From contig PLLA01000098.1 of assembly GCA_003140835.1 (NCBI GenBank), positions 1-58,638 on the forward strand: a stretch of 58,638 nt of DNA, in the 5' to 3' direction. The position numbers and the translations under genes were made by a program. The DNA is from Candidatus Tumulicola scandinaviensis. Lineage in GTDB: Bacteria; Vulcanimicrobiota; Vulcanimicrobiia; Vulcanimicrobiales; Vulcanimicrobiaceae. How positions within the stretch are numbered: the first letter of the stretch is position 1; each line of letters starts with the position of its first letter. Under the pieces are notes generated by a model, which was not told the origin of the DNA, did no database searches, and saw only the letters and a list, made by a program, of their open reading frames with translations. Shown one piece after another: positions 41,920-51,406 of this stretch.

Positions 41920-43418
41920 TCGTCGCGCCGGCGGCGGCGCTTGCGATGGCAATCGATGCGCCGGCGCGAACCCCGCGCCTCGCGCATTCGATCGTTGCGG
42001 CCGAGGTCTACGATCTCGACGCGCATCGCGTGCTGTTTGCGCGCAATGCGGCAAAACTGATGGTCGCCGCCTCGACTACAAAGCTCCTCACGGAAGGCAG
42101 CAGCTTGGCCCTGCTCGGCGCGGGCTTCCGGTGGACGACGCCGGTCTATCGCACCGGCCCGATCGACGCACGCGGCGTGGTGCACGGCGATCTGGTACTG
42201 GTCGCCACCGGCGATCCAAATCTATCGCAGCGCATTCGCAGCGACGGAACGCTCGCGTTTGAAGACGAGGATCACGCCTACGACGGCTCGCCCGAAACCA
42301 AAGCCGTCCCGGGCGATCCGCTCGCGGTGCTGCGCGACCTGGCCAATCAGGTTGCCAAGGCGGGAGTCACGGCCATCGACGGACGGGTGCTCGTCGACGG
42401 CTCGCTCTTTCCGGATCAAGGTGCCGAGTCGGGAACGGGCGTGACCGTTTCCCCGATCGTCGTCAACGACAACGTCGTCGACGTTACGGTAACGCCGGGA
42501 AGCCATGCCGGCGATGCCGCTTCGCTCACCGTCTCACCGCAGACGCCGTACGCGAGGTTCGTCAACAAAACGACGACCGGTGCGCCGAAAAGCGATGCGA
42601 CCATCGATATGAGCCAAGACGTTGCCGATGCGGCCGGCAGGCATACGGTGACGGTGACCGGCTCCCAGGCCGCCGGACCGAGCGTGCTCTATGCGTATCG
42701 GGTTGGCGATCCCAAACGATTTGCGCAGGATGCGTTCGCGCTCGCGCTGCGGGACGCCGGCGTCGCCGTGCCCGCTTCGGAATCCACGCAGCCCGGCGAC
42801 GTGACGCCGGCGCTGATTCCGGCGAATCTCGTCGCGCAGCACGAATCTCCGCCGCTTTCCGAAGACGCGTATATCACGTTGAAGGTCAGCGACAATTTAC
42901 ATGCGGCGCTGATGCCCTACATTTGGGCCGTGTATCTCGCCCACGCAAAGCGCGACTATCTTCGCGAAGGCTTTGCGTTGGAAGCAAAGCTGTTGAGCGA
43001 TGCTGGTCCAGACCTTCAAGGCGCGGCACAACAAGATGGTGAGGGTGGCAGTGCGTTCTTCACGGCCGATTTCATGGTGCGCTATCTCGCCTGGGCCCGT
43101 ACTCAAACCTGGTATCGCTATTTGCTGCGCGGGCTACCGGTCATGGGCGTCGACGGCACCTTAGCCGGCATTCAAAAGCACTCGCCCGCCCGTGGAAAAG
43201 TATTCGCCAAGACCGGAACCGACGACAGCGAGAACTTTCTCGACGGCGGCAGCGTCATCGAAAAAGGCCTCGCGGGGTACATGACGACGCGCGGCGGCCG
43301 CCACGTGGCGTTCGCGTTTTACATCAGCGCGATGAAGGGTCCGCAGGACGAAGACACGGGAACCGTCGCCGGGCAAATTCTCGGCGCGATGGCGGCCGCG
43401 ACCTACACGTCGATCTAA
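41916..43418 (+). CDS. dacB: D-alanyl-D-alanine carboxypeptidase, S13 (PBP4/DacB)
   Basis: 500 residues from a GTG that overlaps the upstream stop. The penicillin-binding motifs are AAS53TTK56 (SxxK), KVSDN (SxN) and AKTGTD (KTG), with the large insertion domain between the first two as in S13. It trims or cleaves peptidoglycan cross-links in the periplasm. The N-terminus is a weak, uncharged hydrophobic stretch (IVAPAAALAMAIDAPA); the arginines that would make a proper signal peptide lie upstream of the GTG but no start codon precedes them. Confidence 0.9.
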   Translation: MIVAPAAALAMAIDAPARTPRLAHSIVAAEVYDLDAHRVLFARNAAKLMVAASTTKLLTEGSSLALLGAGFRWTTPVYRTGPIDARGVVHGDLVLVATGDPNLSQRIRSDGTLAFEDEDHAYDGSPETKAVPGDPLAVLRDLANQVAKAGVTAIDGRVLVDGSLFPDQGAESGTGVTVSPIVVNDNVVDVTVTPGSHAGDAASLTVSPQTPYARFVNKTTTGAPKSDATIDMSQDVADAAGRHTVTVTGSQAAGPSVLYAYRVGDPKRFAQDAFALALRDAGVAVPASESTQPGDVTPALIPANLVAQHESPPLSEDAYITLKVSDNLHAALMPYIWAVYLAHAKRDYLREGFALEAKLLSDAGPDLQGAAQQDGEGGSAFFTADFMVRYLAWARTQTWYRYLLRGLPVMGVDGTLAGIQKHSPARGKVFAKTGTDDSENFLDGGSVIEKGLAGYMTTRGGRHVAFAFYISAMKGPQDEDTGTVAGQILGAMAAATYTSI

Positions 43419-43419
43419 C

Positions 43420-43479
43420 CCTCCTTCGTCCGCGTCCCAAGAGGGCTCCGCTTACGATTACATCGGTCGGGCCGACCGG

Positions 43480-43492
<13 letters not shown>
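43420..43492. repeat. Dispersed TGTCATCC repeat, copy 3 (reverse)
   Basis: On the minus strand it reads TTGTCATCCTAACCGG, then a palindrome CGGTCGG-G-CCGACCG (43464-43478), and ends near a GACGAAGGAGGG. It is a variant of the repeats at 27371 and 46727 and lies between convergent dacB and fchA, where the palindrome may also act as a terminator. Confidence 0.45.
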
Positions 43493-45499
<2,007 letters not shown>

Positions 45500-46723
45500 G
45501 TGGGCTACCGGCGATTCTTCACCAGCGAGTCGGTGACCGAAGGCCATCCCGACAAAATCGCGGACCAAATCTCCGATGCGGTCCTCGACGCCTTGTTGCG
45601 GGAGGATCCGCAGTCGCGCGTCGCCATCGAGACGTTTGCGATCACCGGTCAGATCCACTTGGCCGGTGAGGTCACGACCAAAACCTACATCGACATCCCG
45701 CGCATCGTTCGCGAAGTGATACGCGACATCGGCTATACCAAGTCGTCGGTCGGGTTCGATGCGGATACGTGCGGCGTGAGTATTTCCATCGATGAACAGT
45801 CGCCGGACATCGCGCTCGGTGTCGACACCTCGCTGGAAGCCAAAGGCGGCGACGATGACGAGTTCGAGCGAACCGGCGCCGGCGATCAGGGCATGATGTT
45901 CGGATATGCGTGCCGGGAGACCGACGAGTTGATGCCGCTGCCGATCGTGCTCGCGCACAATCTCGCGCGCCACTTGGCGGCCGCTCGCAAGAACGGTGAC
46001 ATCCCCTACCTGCGGCCCGACGGCAAGTCGCAAGTAACCGTTGAATACGACGGCGACCGTCCGGTCCGGGTCGAGGCGGTCGTCATATCGACGCAGCACG
46101 ATCCCGACATCGCGCTCGAAGTGATTCGTAACGAAGTCACCGAGAATGTGATCGATCACGTTATTCCGAGGTCGATGCGCGACCGGAACACGCGGATCTA
46201 CGTTAACCCCACCGGACGCTTCGTCATCGGCGGTCCTAAAGGCGACGCCGGTTTGACCGGCCGTAAGATCATCGCCGATACCTATGGCGGCATGGCGCGC
46301 CACGGCGGCGGTGCGTTCTCCGGTAAAGACCCGACGAAGGTCGACCGGTCGGCCGCCTACGCGGCGCGATGGGTAGCGAAGAACGTGGTTGCGGCCGGCC
46401 TAGCGGATCGCTGCGAAGTGCAGGTTGCTTACGCGATCGGCGTCGCGCGCCCCATGAATCTCTTTGTCGAAACCTTCGGTACGGCCAAAATCGACGAAGA
46501 ACGCATTGCCAAGGCGGTGCTCGAGGTGTTCGACCTGCGGCCCGCAGCGATCATTCATCACCTGAACCTGCGCCGTCCGATCTATCGTCAGACGGCGGCG
46601 TACGGTCACTTCGGGCGTCCCGATCTCGACCTTCCGTGGGAGCGGCTAAATCGCGTCGAAGCGCTACGCAAGGCGAGCGCGTTTACCGGCGAAGCGCTGC
46701 GCGTTCCCAACTTTGCAAACTAG
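45500..46723 (+). CDS. metK: S-adenosylmethionine synthetase
   Basis: 407 residues from a GTG that follows the ahcY stop directly. [63 protein letters not shown] and [19 protein letters not shown] mark MetK with its ATP, methionine and phosphate sites. It makes SAM from methionine and ATP. Length is normal. A dispersed repeat follows the stop. Confidence 0.97.
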   Translation: MGYRRFFTSESVTEGHPDKIADQISDAVLDALLREDPQSRVAIETFAITGQIHLAGEVTTKTYIDIPRIVREVIRDIGYTKSSVGFDADTCGVSISIDEQSPDIALGVDTSLEAKGGDDDEFERTGAGDQGMMFGYACRETDELMPLPIVLAHNLARHLAAARKNGDIPYLRPDGKSQVTVEYDGDRPVRVEAVVISTQHDPDIALEVIRNEVTENVIDHVIPRSMRDRNTRIYVNPTGRFVIGGPKGDAGLTGRKIIADTYGGMARHGGGAFSGKDPTKVDRSAAYAARWVAKNVVAAGLADRCEVQVAYAIGVARPMNLFVETFGTAKIDEERIAKAVLEVFDLRPAAIIHHLNLRRPIYRQTAAYGHFGRPDLDLPWERLNRVEALRKASAFTGEALRVPNFAN

Positions 46724-46726
46724 AAA

Positions 46727-46768
46727 TGTCATCCTAAGCGGAGCGCCGCAGGCGCAGTCAAAGGACCG
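46727..46768. repeat. Dispersed TGTCATCC repeat, copy 2
   Basis: TGTCATCCTAAGCGGAGC with CAGTCAAAGGACCG at the other end is the full form of the intergenic repeat (TGTCATCCTGAGCGGAG...AGTCGAAGGACC). It lies just after the metK stop. Two other copies in the window are at 27371 and 43420. Confidence 0.65.
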
Positions 46769-46796
46769 CAATCGAGGGAATAATAAAGGAGCAGCG

Positions 46797-47405
46797 ATGT
46801 TGAAGAAGACGATGGCGCCGGCCCTCCTCAAAGCTGGCGCCGTTACCTGTGCCCTGGCCGCAACGCTGACCGTAGCTCTCGCGGCGACCATTCCGAGCGG
46901 AACCAAGATCCTGTGCGTGCTGGGACAGGGCGTAAACTCGGCAACGCTCAAAGTTGGTACCGATTTCAAGCTGCGCATCGACGATCCGGCGCAACCGGAT
47001 CTAACCGGCGCGGCGATCCACGGTCACGTCACCGACGTGGCGGGACCCGGCGGCATGACACGCGCGCGTATCGGCTTCTTGCTCGACTACATTCAGTTCA
47101 AGAGCGGTAGCCGCGCTTCGATTCACGCCATCATCGTGAGCAAGAACGTCACGCAAACCAACACGGCGGCGGTTCGCCAGGAGGCCGTCAAGTTCTCGCT
47201 CCCTCCCATGCCTAACGGAACGGTTACCCCCGGGCCGATCGCGTGGCAGATGAATTTTCGTCGCGATGCGGCTCCGTCGGTCTCGCCGCCGCCGGCCGGC
47301 AATACCAGCGGCTACGTTTACGCGCAGAAATCTAATGAAAATATCGTTGTTTCCCCCGGCGCCCCGGTTACGATTCAGCTAACGAGTAACCTGACCACGC
47401 CATAA
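46797..47405 (+). CDS. Secreted hypothetical protein, paralog A
   Basis: 202 residues from ATG 46797 with AAAGGAG upstream. The signal peptide ends near VALAA. The mature part has SGTKILCVLGQGVNSATLKVGTDFKLRIDDP and GAAIHGHVTDVAGPGGMTRARIGFLLDYIQFKSGSRASIHAIIVSKNV. This matches in order the downstream protein B (LxQGLxxG..xVGDxF, G-x-I-x-GxVTxV, A-G, YLxLxxG). A beta-rich envelope protein of unknown role. Confidence 0.6.
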   Translation: MLKKTMAPALLKAGAVTCALAATLTVALAATIPSGTKILCVLGQGVNSATLKVGTDFKLRIDDPAQPDLTGAAIHGHVTDVAGPGGMTRARIGFLLDYIQFKSGSRASIHAIIVSKNVTQTNTAAVRQEAVKFSLPPMPNGTVTPGPIAWQMNFRRDAAPSVSPPPAGNTSGYVYAQKSNENIVVSPGAPVTIQLTSNLTTP

Positions 47406-47442
47406 CGCGTTGGGTCGGGCGCCAACGGGGAATGACGTAGAC

Positions 47443-48042
47443 ATGAGAATTTGGAAACGGCTCGGCGCGCTGGCGATGGTTGCGGCCTTTGCCGGAACGG
47501 CGCCAATCGCAACGGCTGCGGAAAGCATTACGCTCTACAACGGTTCGGTGCTCAACGCCCGTCTCAACCAGGGCCTCGATACCGGTTCGGCACACGTCGG
47601 AGACGTGTTCACGATGACCGTGGTGCCGCCGTATCCCAGCGGGAATCCCGAGTTTCAAGGGGCGACCATCCGTGGCGTCGTTACTAAGGTCCGGCCCGCC
47701 GGGCAGGGACGTAATCCGGAGATCGTCATCGTTCCTCAGTACTTGCGGCTCTACGGCGGAAGCACCGCAAACATTGAGGGAAGCGTTACCAGTATTGCAG
47801 CCAATAAGGGTACCGCAGGAACTGCAGGCAAGGCGGCGATCGGCGCACTTGCCGGCATGTTGATCGGCAATGCTATAGGCCAGACGATCTTCCACACGGG
47901 CGGCGGCGGAGCCGTCGGCTTGATCGGCGGTGCGATGCTCGGCGCGAACAACAAGACGAACTTCAGCATTCCACCCGGGGCCAACGCGACGGTGCAGCTC
48001 AGCCAGACGGTTACCATCCGCCGCCAAGCATCTCAGCCGTAG
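47443..48042 (+). CDS. Secreted glycine-zipper protein, paralog B
   Basis: 199 residues from ATG 47443. The signal peptide ends near ATAAE. SVLNARLNQGLDTGSAHVGDVFTMTV and GATIRGVVTKVRPAG-GRNPEIVIVPQYLRLYGG match paralog A. It differs by a C-terminal glycine zipper (AAIGALAGMLIGNAIGQ, GAVGLIGGAMLGAN), a membrane-associating type of repeat. It lies 37 bases after paralog A and is probably co-transcribed. Similar secreted proteins with this layout occur in TraB/TrbI-like contexts, but none is present here. Confidence 0.6.
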   Translation: MRIWKRLGALAMVAAFAGTAPIATAAESITLYNGSVLNARLNQGLDTGSAHVGDVFTMTVVPPYPSGNPEFQGATIRGVVTKVRPAGQGRNPEIVIVPQYLRLYGGSTANIEGSVTSIAANKGTAGTAGKAAIGALAGMLIGNAIGQTIFHTGGGGAVGLIGGAMLGANNKTNFSIPPGANATVQLSQTVTIRRQASQP

Positions 48043-48050
48043 TCGGCTGG

Positions 48051-48503
48051 TTACGGAAACGTGCCGGTGTTGCCGCCGTAACTCTGCTGCGAGCCATCGG
48101 CAAAGACGGCGTTGACAATGTTGCACTGCAAACCGGCGAATCGACGCGTTCGGTAATCGCTGGGAAGCGGCACCGCAACCGCCTTTGAGATACTTCCGCT
48201 CGCCGGGACGCGCGTCTCGAGCACGTACGACCAATCGGTCAGATTCCGGCCATCGGCGTTGGTGGCGAACAGCGCGAAGTTCATCCAGGTTGCATCCTTG
48301 CGGCTGGCGTTGGCGATGTCGAATCGCACCAAGACGCCGTTCCCGTGTGGCGCCGCGAGCTGCGTGCATGCGATCGAAAACGGACTCTGCGGCGGCCGTT
48401 GCATCGCGGCGATGAAATAGGATACGAAGGTGCCGGCGAAGACAAGAGCTGCGACTAGCGCGATGCCGCCTGCAATCCACGCGACGACTTTGAGGGGGCC
48501 CAC
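48051..48503 (-). CDS. Membrane-anchored hypothetical protein
   Basis: 150 residues: one N-terminal helix (VVAWIAGGIALVAALVFAGTFVSYFIAAM), then a soluble beta-rich domain (VLVRFDIANASRKDATWMNFALFATNADGRNLTDWSYVLETRVPASGSISKAVAVPLP). It looks like a tethered Ig- or C2-like domain, but no family is recognised. It converges on paralog B with eight bases between. Confidence 0.55.
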   Translation of the reverse strand: MGPLKVVAWIAGGIALVAALVFAGTFVSYFIAAMQRPPQSPFSIACTQLAAPHGNGVLVRFDIANASRKDATWMNFALFATNADGRNLTDWSYVLETRVPASGSISKAVAVPLPSDYRTRRFAGLQCNIVNAVFADGSQQSYGGNTGTFP

Positions 48504-48578
48504 GCCGCAGTAGTACGCCGCGCCGGCCCAATCTCAGTGCAGGTCCAGGTGGACCCGGCCGGTGTCGGCTTCGCTGGA

Positions 48579-48764
48579 CTATTGAAGGATCGGTGTCGCT
48601 GCCTGGGAGCGGAGGGTGGACACGGACGACCGGTGGGCGTGCGCGGTCACCACGGCGATGACCTTCATGCCCGAATCGGAGGCGTGGGCGGCGGCTCCGA
48701 GCGCCGAGTAGCCGCAAAATGCGATGAGACTGGCGGCGACGAGACTGAGACCAAACCGTACCAT
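48579..48764 (-). CDS. Small secreted protein under strong promoter
   Basis: 61 residues from ATG 48762-48764 with AGGAGG seven bases upstream. A signal peptide (FGLSLVAASLIAFCGYSALGAAAHAS) is followed by a short mature part (SGMKVIAVVTAHAHRSSVST). No family. It has a textbook promoter flanked by an inverted repeat, so it is probably strongly but conditionally expressed. Confidence 0.6.
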   Translation of the reverse strand: MVRFGLSLVAASLIAFCGYSALGAAAHASDSGMKVIAVVTAHAHRSSVSTLRSQAATPILQ

Positions 48765-48781
48765 CGAGGGAACCTCCTGGA

Positions 48782-48851
48782 CTCTTAAAGTTTTAGTTGA
48801 TAGGCCTAGCCTACTCTCGCCCCACGGCTTTGTCAACTAAAAACTTAAGAG
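48782..48851 (-). promoter_or_regulatory. Promoter flanked by a 19-bp inverted repeat
   Basis: On the minus strand TTGACA (48831-48836) and TAGGCT (48808-48813) are 17 bases apart, a good sigma-70-type promoter for the gene at 48579-48764. It is enclosed by CTCTTAAAGTTTTAGTTGA (48782-48800) and TCAACTAAAAACTTAAGAG (48833-48851), which are reverse complements at 17 of 19 positions. Spacing and placement fit a pair of operators. TAGGCCTAGCCTA also lies over the -10 and is partly palindromic. The regulator is unknown. Confidence 0.6.
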
Positions 48852-48926
48852 AAAGATATCAAAATCACCCAAGGCGTTGCGGGCCCTATAGCCCTCGGGG
48901 TAAAATCCCGCAAGTCGGTCCCTCGT

Positions 48927-49002
48927 TCCGGATTAGCTCAGTTGGTAGAGCAGCTGACTGTTAATCAGCGGGTCGCTGGTTCGAGTCCAGCATCCGGAGC
49001 CA
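48927..49002 (+). tRNA. tRNA-Asn (GTT), CCA encoded
   Basis: TCCGGAT pairs with ATCCGGA; D-arm GCTCAGTTGGTAGAGC; anticodon loop CTGTTAA with anticodon GTT (48960-48962); T-arm CGCTGGTTCGAGTCCAGC; then G and an encoded CCA. All arms pair normally. It is the likely attachment target of the prophage whose integrase gene lies just beyond. Confidence 0.97.
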
Positions 49003-49005
49003 CTT

Positions 49006-49040
49006 AAAACCCCTGAAAAATAAGCACTTTCGGGGGTTTT
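49006..49040. terminator. Strong bidirectional terminator between tRNA and integrase
   Basis: AAAACCCCTGAAA (49006-49018) and TTTCGGGGGTTTT (49028-49040) form a 13-bp stem with one G-T pair around a nine-base loop, with A and T runs on both ends, so it can end transcription from either side. Confidence 0.85.
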
Positions 49041-49082
49041 GACTTTTCGCGGGCCATCACCAATTGTACCGCCATGTACCGC

Positions 49083-50291
49083 CTAAGTACCCGATGCCTT
49101 CCTCGAGGACCGTCCCAAAACTCTATCAAAAGCGGCGGCCGCCCCGGCCTGCATGGTCGGAATCAGGTGGGAATAGGTGTCCAACGTGAGGCGGATGCTG
49201 GAGTGCCCGAGCATTTCCTGGACGATTTTTGGGTGAACTCCCTCGGTAAGGAGTAGGCTTGCGGCGGTGTGCCTCAGGGCGTGAAACGTCGCGGTGACCT
49301 TGGCCTTCTTCCTGAGGGGCTCCCAGACGCGGCGGATAAAGTTGGACTTCCTGAGCGCGTGGCCACGCTCGCTGGGGAAGACCAACTCGCTCTTGTGGCC
49401 TTCGGTGCCGGCTAGGCTTCGGCGGCTCTTGAGGGCGGCGATCGCGGCCTTGGACAGCATGATCCGCCGTCGGCTCGAGTCGGTCTTCGGCTCGACGAAC
49501 GTAACCTCGCCGTTGATCTCTTGGGCCGATCGTGCGACGAACAGCGATCCCCGGGCCAAGTCGACGTCTCGCCAACGCAACGCAAAGAGCTCGCCCTGCC
49601 GCAGCCCGCTTGTGAGGGCCAAAACGATCAGCGACTCCAGCCGATCGCCGCTGGCGGCCCGAAGCAGGGTCTTAGCTTGGGTTTCGGTCAGCGCCTCAAC
49701 CGGCTGCCGCTTATAGCGCGGAACGTCTTTCCGGATCGACGCGAGAGGAGAGGCCGCGAGGCCGCCGGTTTCCACCGCGTAGTTGAGCGCGGCCCGCAAA
49801 ACGATGTGGATCCGCGCTCTCATGCTCGCTGAGACCTTCGGCTTTAGCCTCTGATACATCGCCCTTACTTGGTCGGACGACAGCTCCCGCAACGGGAAGG
49901 CGCCGATCTCGGGTAGGACGTGCAGGCGCAAAACCTGTTCGTAGCTTCGGCTTGTCATGGCCCGTGTGTTTGCCCGAGCATGCTCGAGAAAGTGCTGAGC
50001 GAACTCGGCGACCGTGGTCGGGTCGAGCTCTGGCTTCGGCGCGGGCTTTCCGGCTTCAGCGAGGTATCGGTCTCGGGCAGCACGAGCTTCCCCGGCCGTC
50101 TTACCGTAAAAGTACCGGCGCTGGCGACGAGACCGGCCATCTTCGGTTATGAACCCCTCGCTGACGGCCGCTACCCAGAGTTTCTTCGACCGCGTCTTGC
50201 CGTCGAGAGTCTTCCAGGTGCGCGTCTTTTCGTAGACGGTGCCCTCACCACGAGTGCGCCGTCGCGGACCGGTCTTACTCGTTCGGGGCAT
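49083..50291 (-). CDS. int: Prophage tyrosine integrase
   Basis: 402 residues. A basic N-terminal arm, a SAM-like core-binding domain (DPTTVAEFAQHFLEHARANTR...YEQVLRLHVLPEIGAFPLREL) and a catalytic domain with LTSGLRQGELFAL, PKTDSSRRR, FHALRHTAASLLL, GHSSIRLTLDTY: the R-K-H-R-H-Y set. It joins phage DNA to the tRNA-Asn 3' end. It points towards the tRNA, as usual for such prophages. A direct link to the cargo genes beyond is by position. Confidence 0.95.
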   Translation of the reverse strand: MPRTSKTGPRRRTRGEGTVYEKTRTWKTLDGKTRSKKLWVAAVSEGFITEDGRSRRQRRYFYGKTAGEARAARDRYLAEAGKPAPKPELDPTTVAEFAQHFLEHARANTRAMTSRSYEQVLRLHVLPEIGAFPLRELSSDQVRAMYQRLKPKVSASMRARIHIVLRAALNYAVETGGLAASPLASIRKDVPRYKRQPVEALTETQAKTLLRAASGDRLESLIVLALTSGLRQGELFALRWRDVDLARGSLFVARSAQEINGEVTFVEPKTDSSRRRIMLSKAAIAALKSRRSLAGTEGHKSELVFPSERGHALRKSNFIRRVWEPLRKKAKVTATFHALRHTAASLLLTEGVHPKIVQEMLGHSSIRLTLDTYSHLIPTMQAGAAAAFDRVLGRSSRKASGT

Positions 50292-50384
50292 GCCTAGACC
50301 ACTTCGCTAGCCCAAAGCTAGTCATCCCGCTGACCCGAATGGCGAGTTAGCAAGGGCGCCACCTCCGGCCGGCTGCCAAAATAA

Positions 50385-50407
50385 AGGGGCGTCAGTTTGA
50401 CGCCCCT
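50385..50407 (-). terminator. Intrinsic terminator for the minus-strand phage genes
   Basis: AGGGGCGTCA (50385-50394) and TGACGCCCCT (50398-50407) form a perfect 10-bp stem with a three-base loop. Read on the minus strand, TTTATTTT follows. It lies 44 bases after the stop of the 57-residue gene, and cuts into the end of the longer frame. Confidence 0.85.
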
Positions 50408-51111
50408 GGTTCACATAGCCGCTCTGTCGGGAAGGCAGCGCAATACGCGGCTAGCGGCCAGAGGACACCTTGAACATGAGATCCTCGACCTTGGGGATGG
50501 TGGCTTTTTTCTGCGGCACCGGATCCCTGGCAATATTCTGAAGCCGAACAGAGTCCGGCTGGGCTTCCTTCCACACCAAGGTAGCCGTACTGGCGATCTG
50601 GGCTGCTAGCTTCTTGATTGACATTACCCCTCGATTCTACTATTTTTGCGCCCACTCCGCCAGCTGTCGCCGCCAGGATGATGATCATGGCGAGTTGGGC
50701 GACGGCCAATTTAAGCTCCAAGGGCCCCTGGTTGAGCTTGATAGTTAGAAGGACAGCGCCGCTTGCCCTTGCCCGAGTAAGCTGCGGCGCGGTTTCATAA
50801 CCGATCGCTAAGGCTTCGGCGTCAGGCGCGCCGCGAGCGTCCGATTTAAAGAACAGAGCCAATGCGGCAAGAGAAGCGCCGATCCCAAGAATCACCCCGC
50901 ATATATCATCCAGGACGGTAGCCTTATCGACGACCAGGAAGGCGATGGCGGCCAGGGCCACGGCTATCAAACCTAGGCAAAGCGTCAGGACATCTCTGTA
51001 GCGATCGAGCTGACGGTCCAACTGTTGAGCCGCGACCTGATAAACGAACGGGTCGGGGCTCACCGGGCCAATGCCAGGAACCAGTATGGTGTTCTTAGGC
51101 GGTGCGGCCAT
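50392..51111 (-). CDS. Prophage membrane protein, C-terminal part doubtful
   Basis: 239 codons. Three hydrophobic segments (about 41-62, 69-88, 134-154) and a soluble N-terminus. Up to about residue 162 (GAKIVESRG) it reads as a normal protein. The rest (VNQEASSPDRQYGYLGVEGSPAGL...) is low-quality composition that overlaps the 57-residue gene in another frame and ends inside the terminator stem. The true gene may once have ended in GGGGTAATG, giving TAATG coupling to the small gene, with a one-base shift since. No known family; a superinfection or signalling role is only a guess. Confidence 0.5.
   Translation of the reverse strand: MAAPPKNTILVPGIGPVSPDPFVYQVAAQQLDRQLDRYRDVLTLCLGLIAVALAAIAFLVVDKATVLDDICGVILGIGASLAALALFFKSDARGAPDAEALAIGYETAPQLTRARASGAVLLTIKLNQGPLELKLAVAQLAMIIILAATAGGVGAKIVESRGNVNQEASSPDRQYGYLGVEGSPAGLCSASEYCQGSGAAEKSHHPQGRGSHVQGVLWPLAAYCAAFPTERLCEPGASN
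50451..50624 (-). CDS. Small 57-residue basic protein, overlaps membrane-protein frame
   Basis: 57 residues (MSIKKLAAQIASTATL, ending LMFKVSSGR), amphipathic and lysine-rich, from an ATG preceded by GAGGGG. It is read in a different frame from the end of the membrane-protein frame (50392-51111) and overlaps it entirely. Its composition looks like a real protein, and its stop lies a natural distance before the terminator. Function unknown. Confidence 0.55.
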   Translation of the reverse strand: MSIKKLAAQIASTATLVWKEAQPDSVRLQNIARDPVPQKKATIPKVEDLMFKVSSGR

Positions 51112-51406
51112 CTACGGCTTGCGGTAGATCATCGCGACATGAGCCAGCCTCGAAGCTTCGAAGCACATGTTTTCCTTTGACGGTCTTCCAGGACGGTGCC
51201 CTCCCCGCGAACTCGCCGGCGCGCACTGACCTTAGTGCGAGGCATCGGTCGACGGATTCGTCGGTGACTTCAGATATCCCATACTTATGGCGGCTAGAGC
51301 CCCCACGTCGCTAAAAAGTTCGCACATTTGTCCGCAGGAGTGATGCAAGCGCCGGTATGAAATCGCGCAACAGTCGGGTTTGCTGTGTGCGGCCCAAGGG
51401 GATGAT

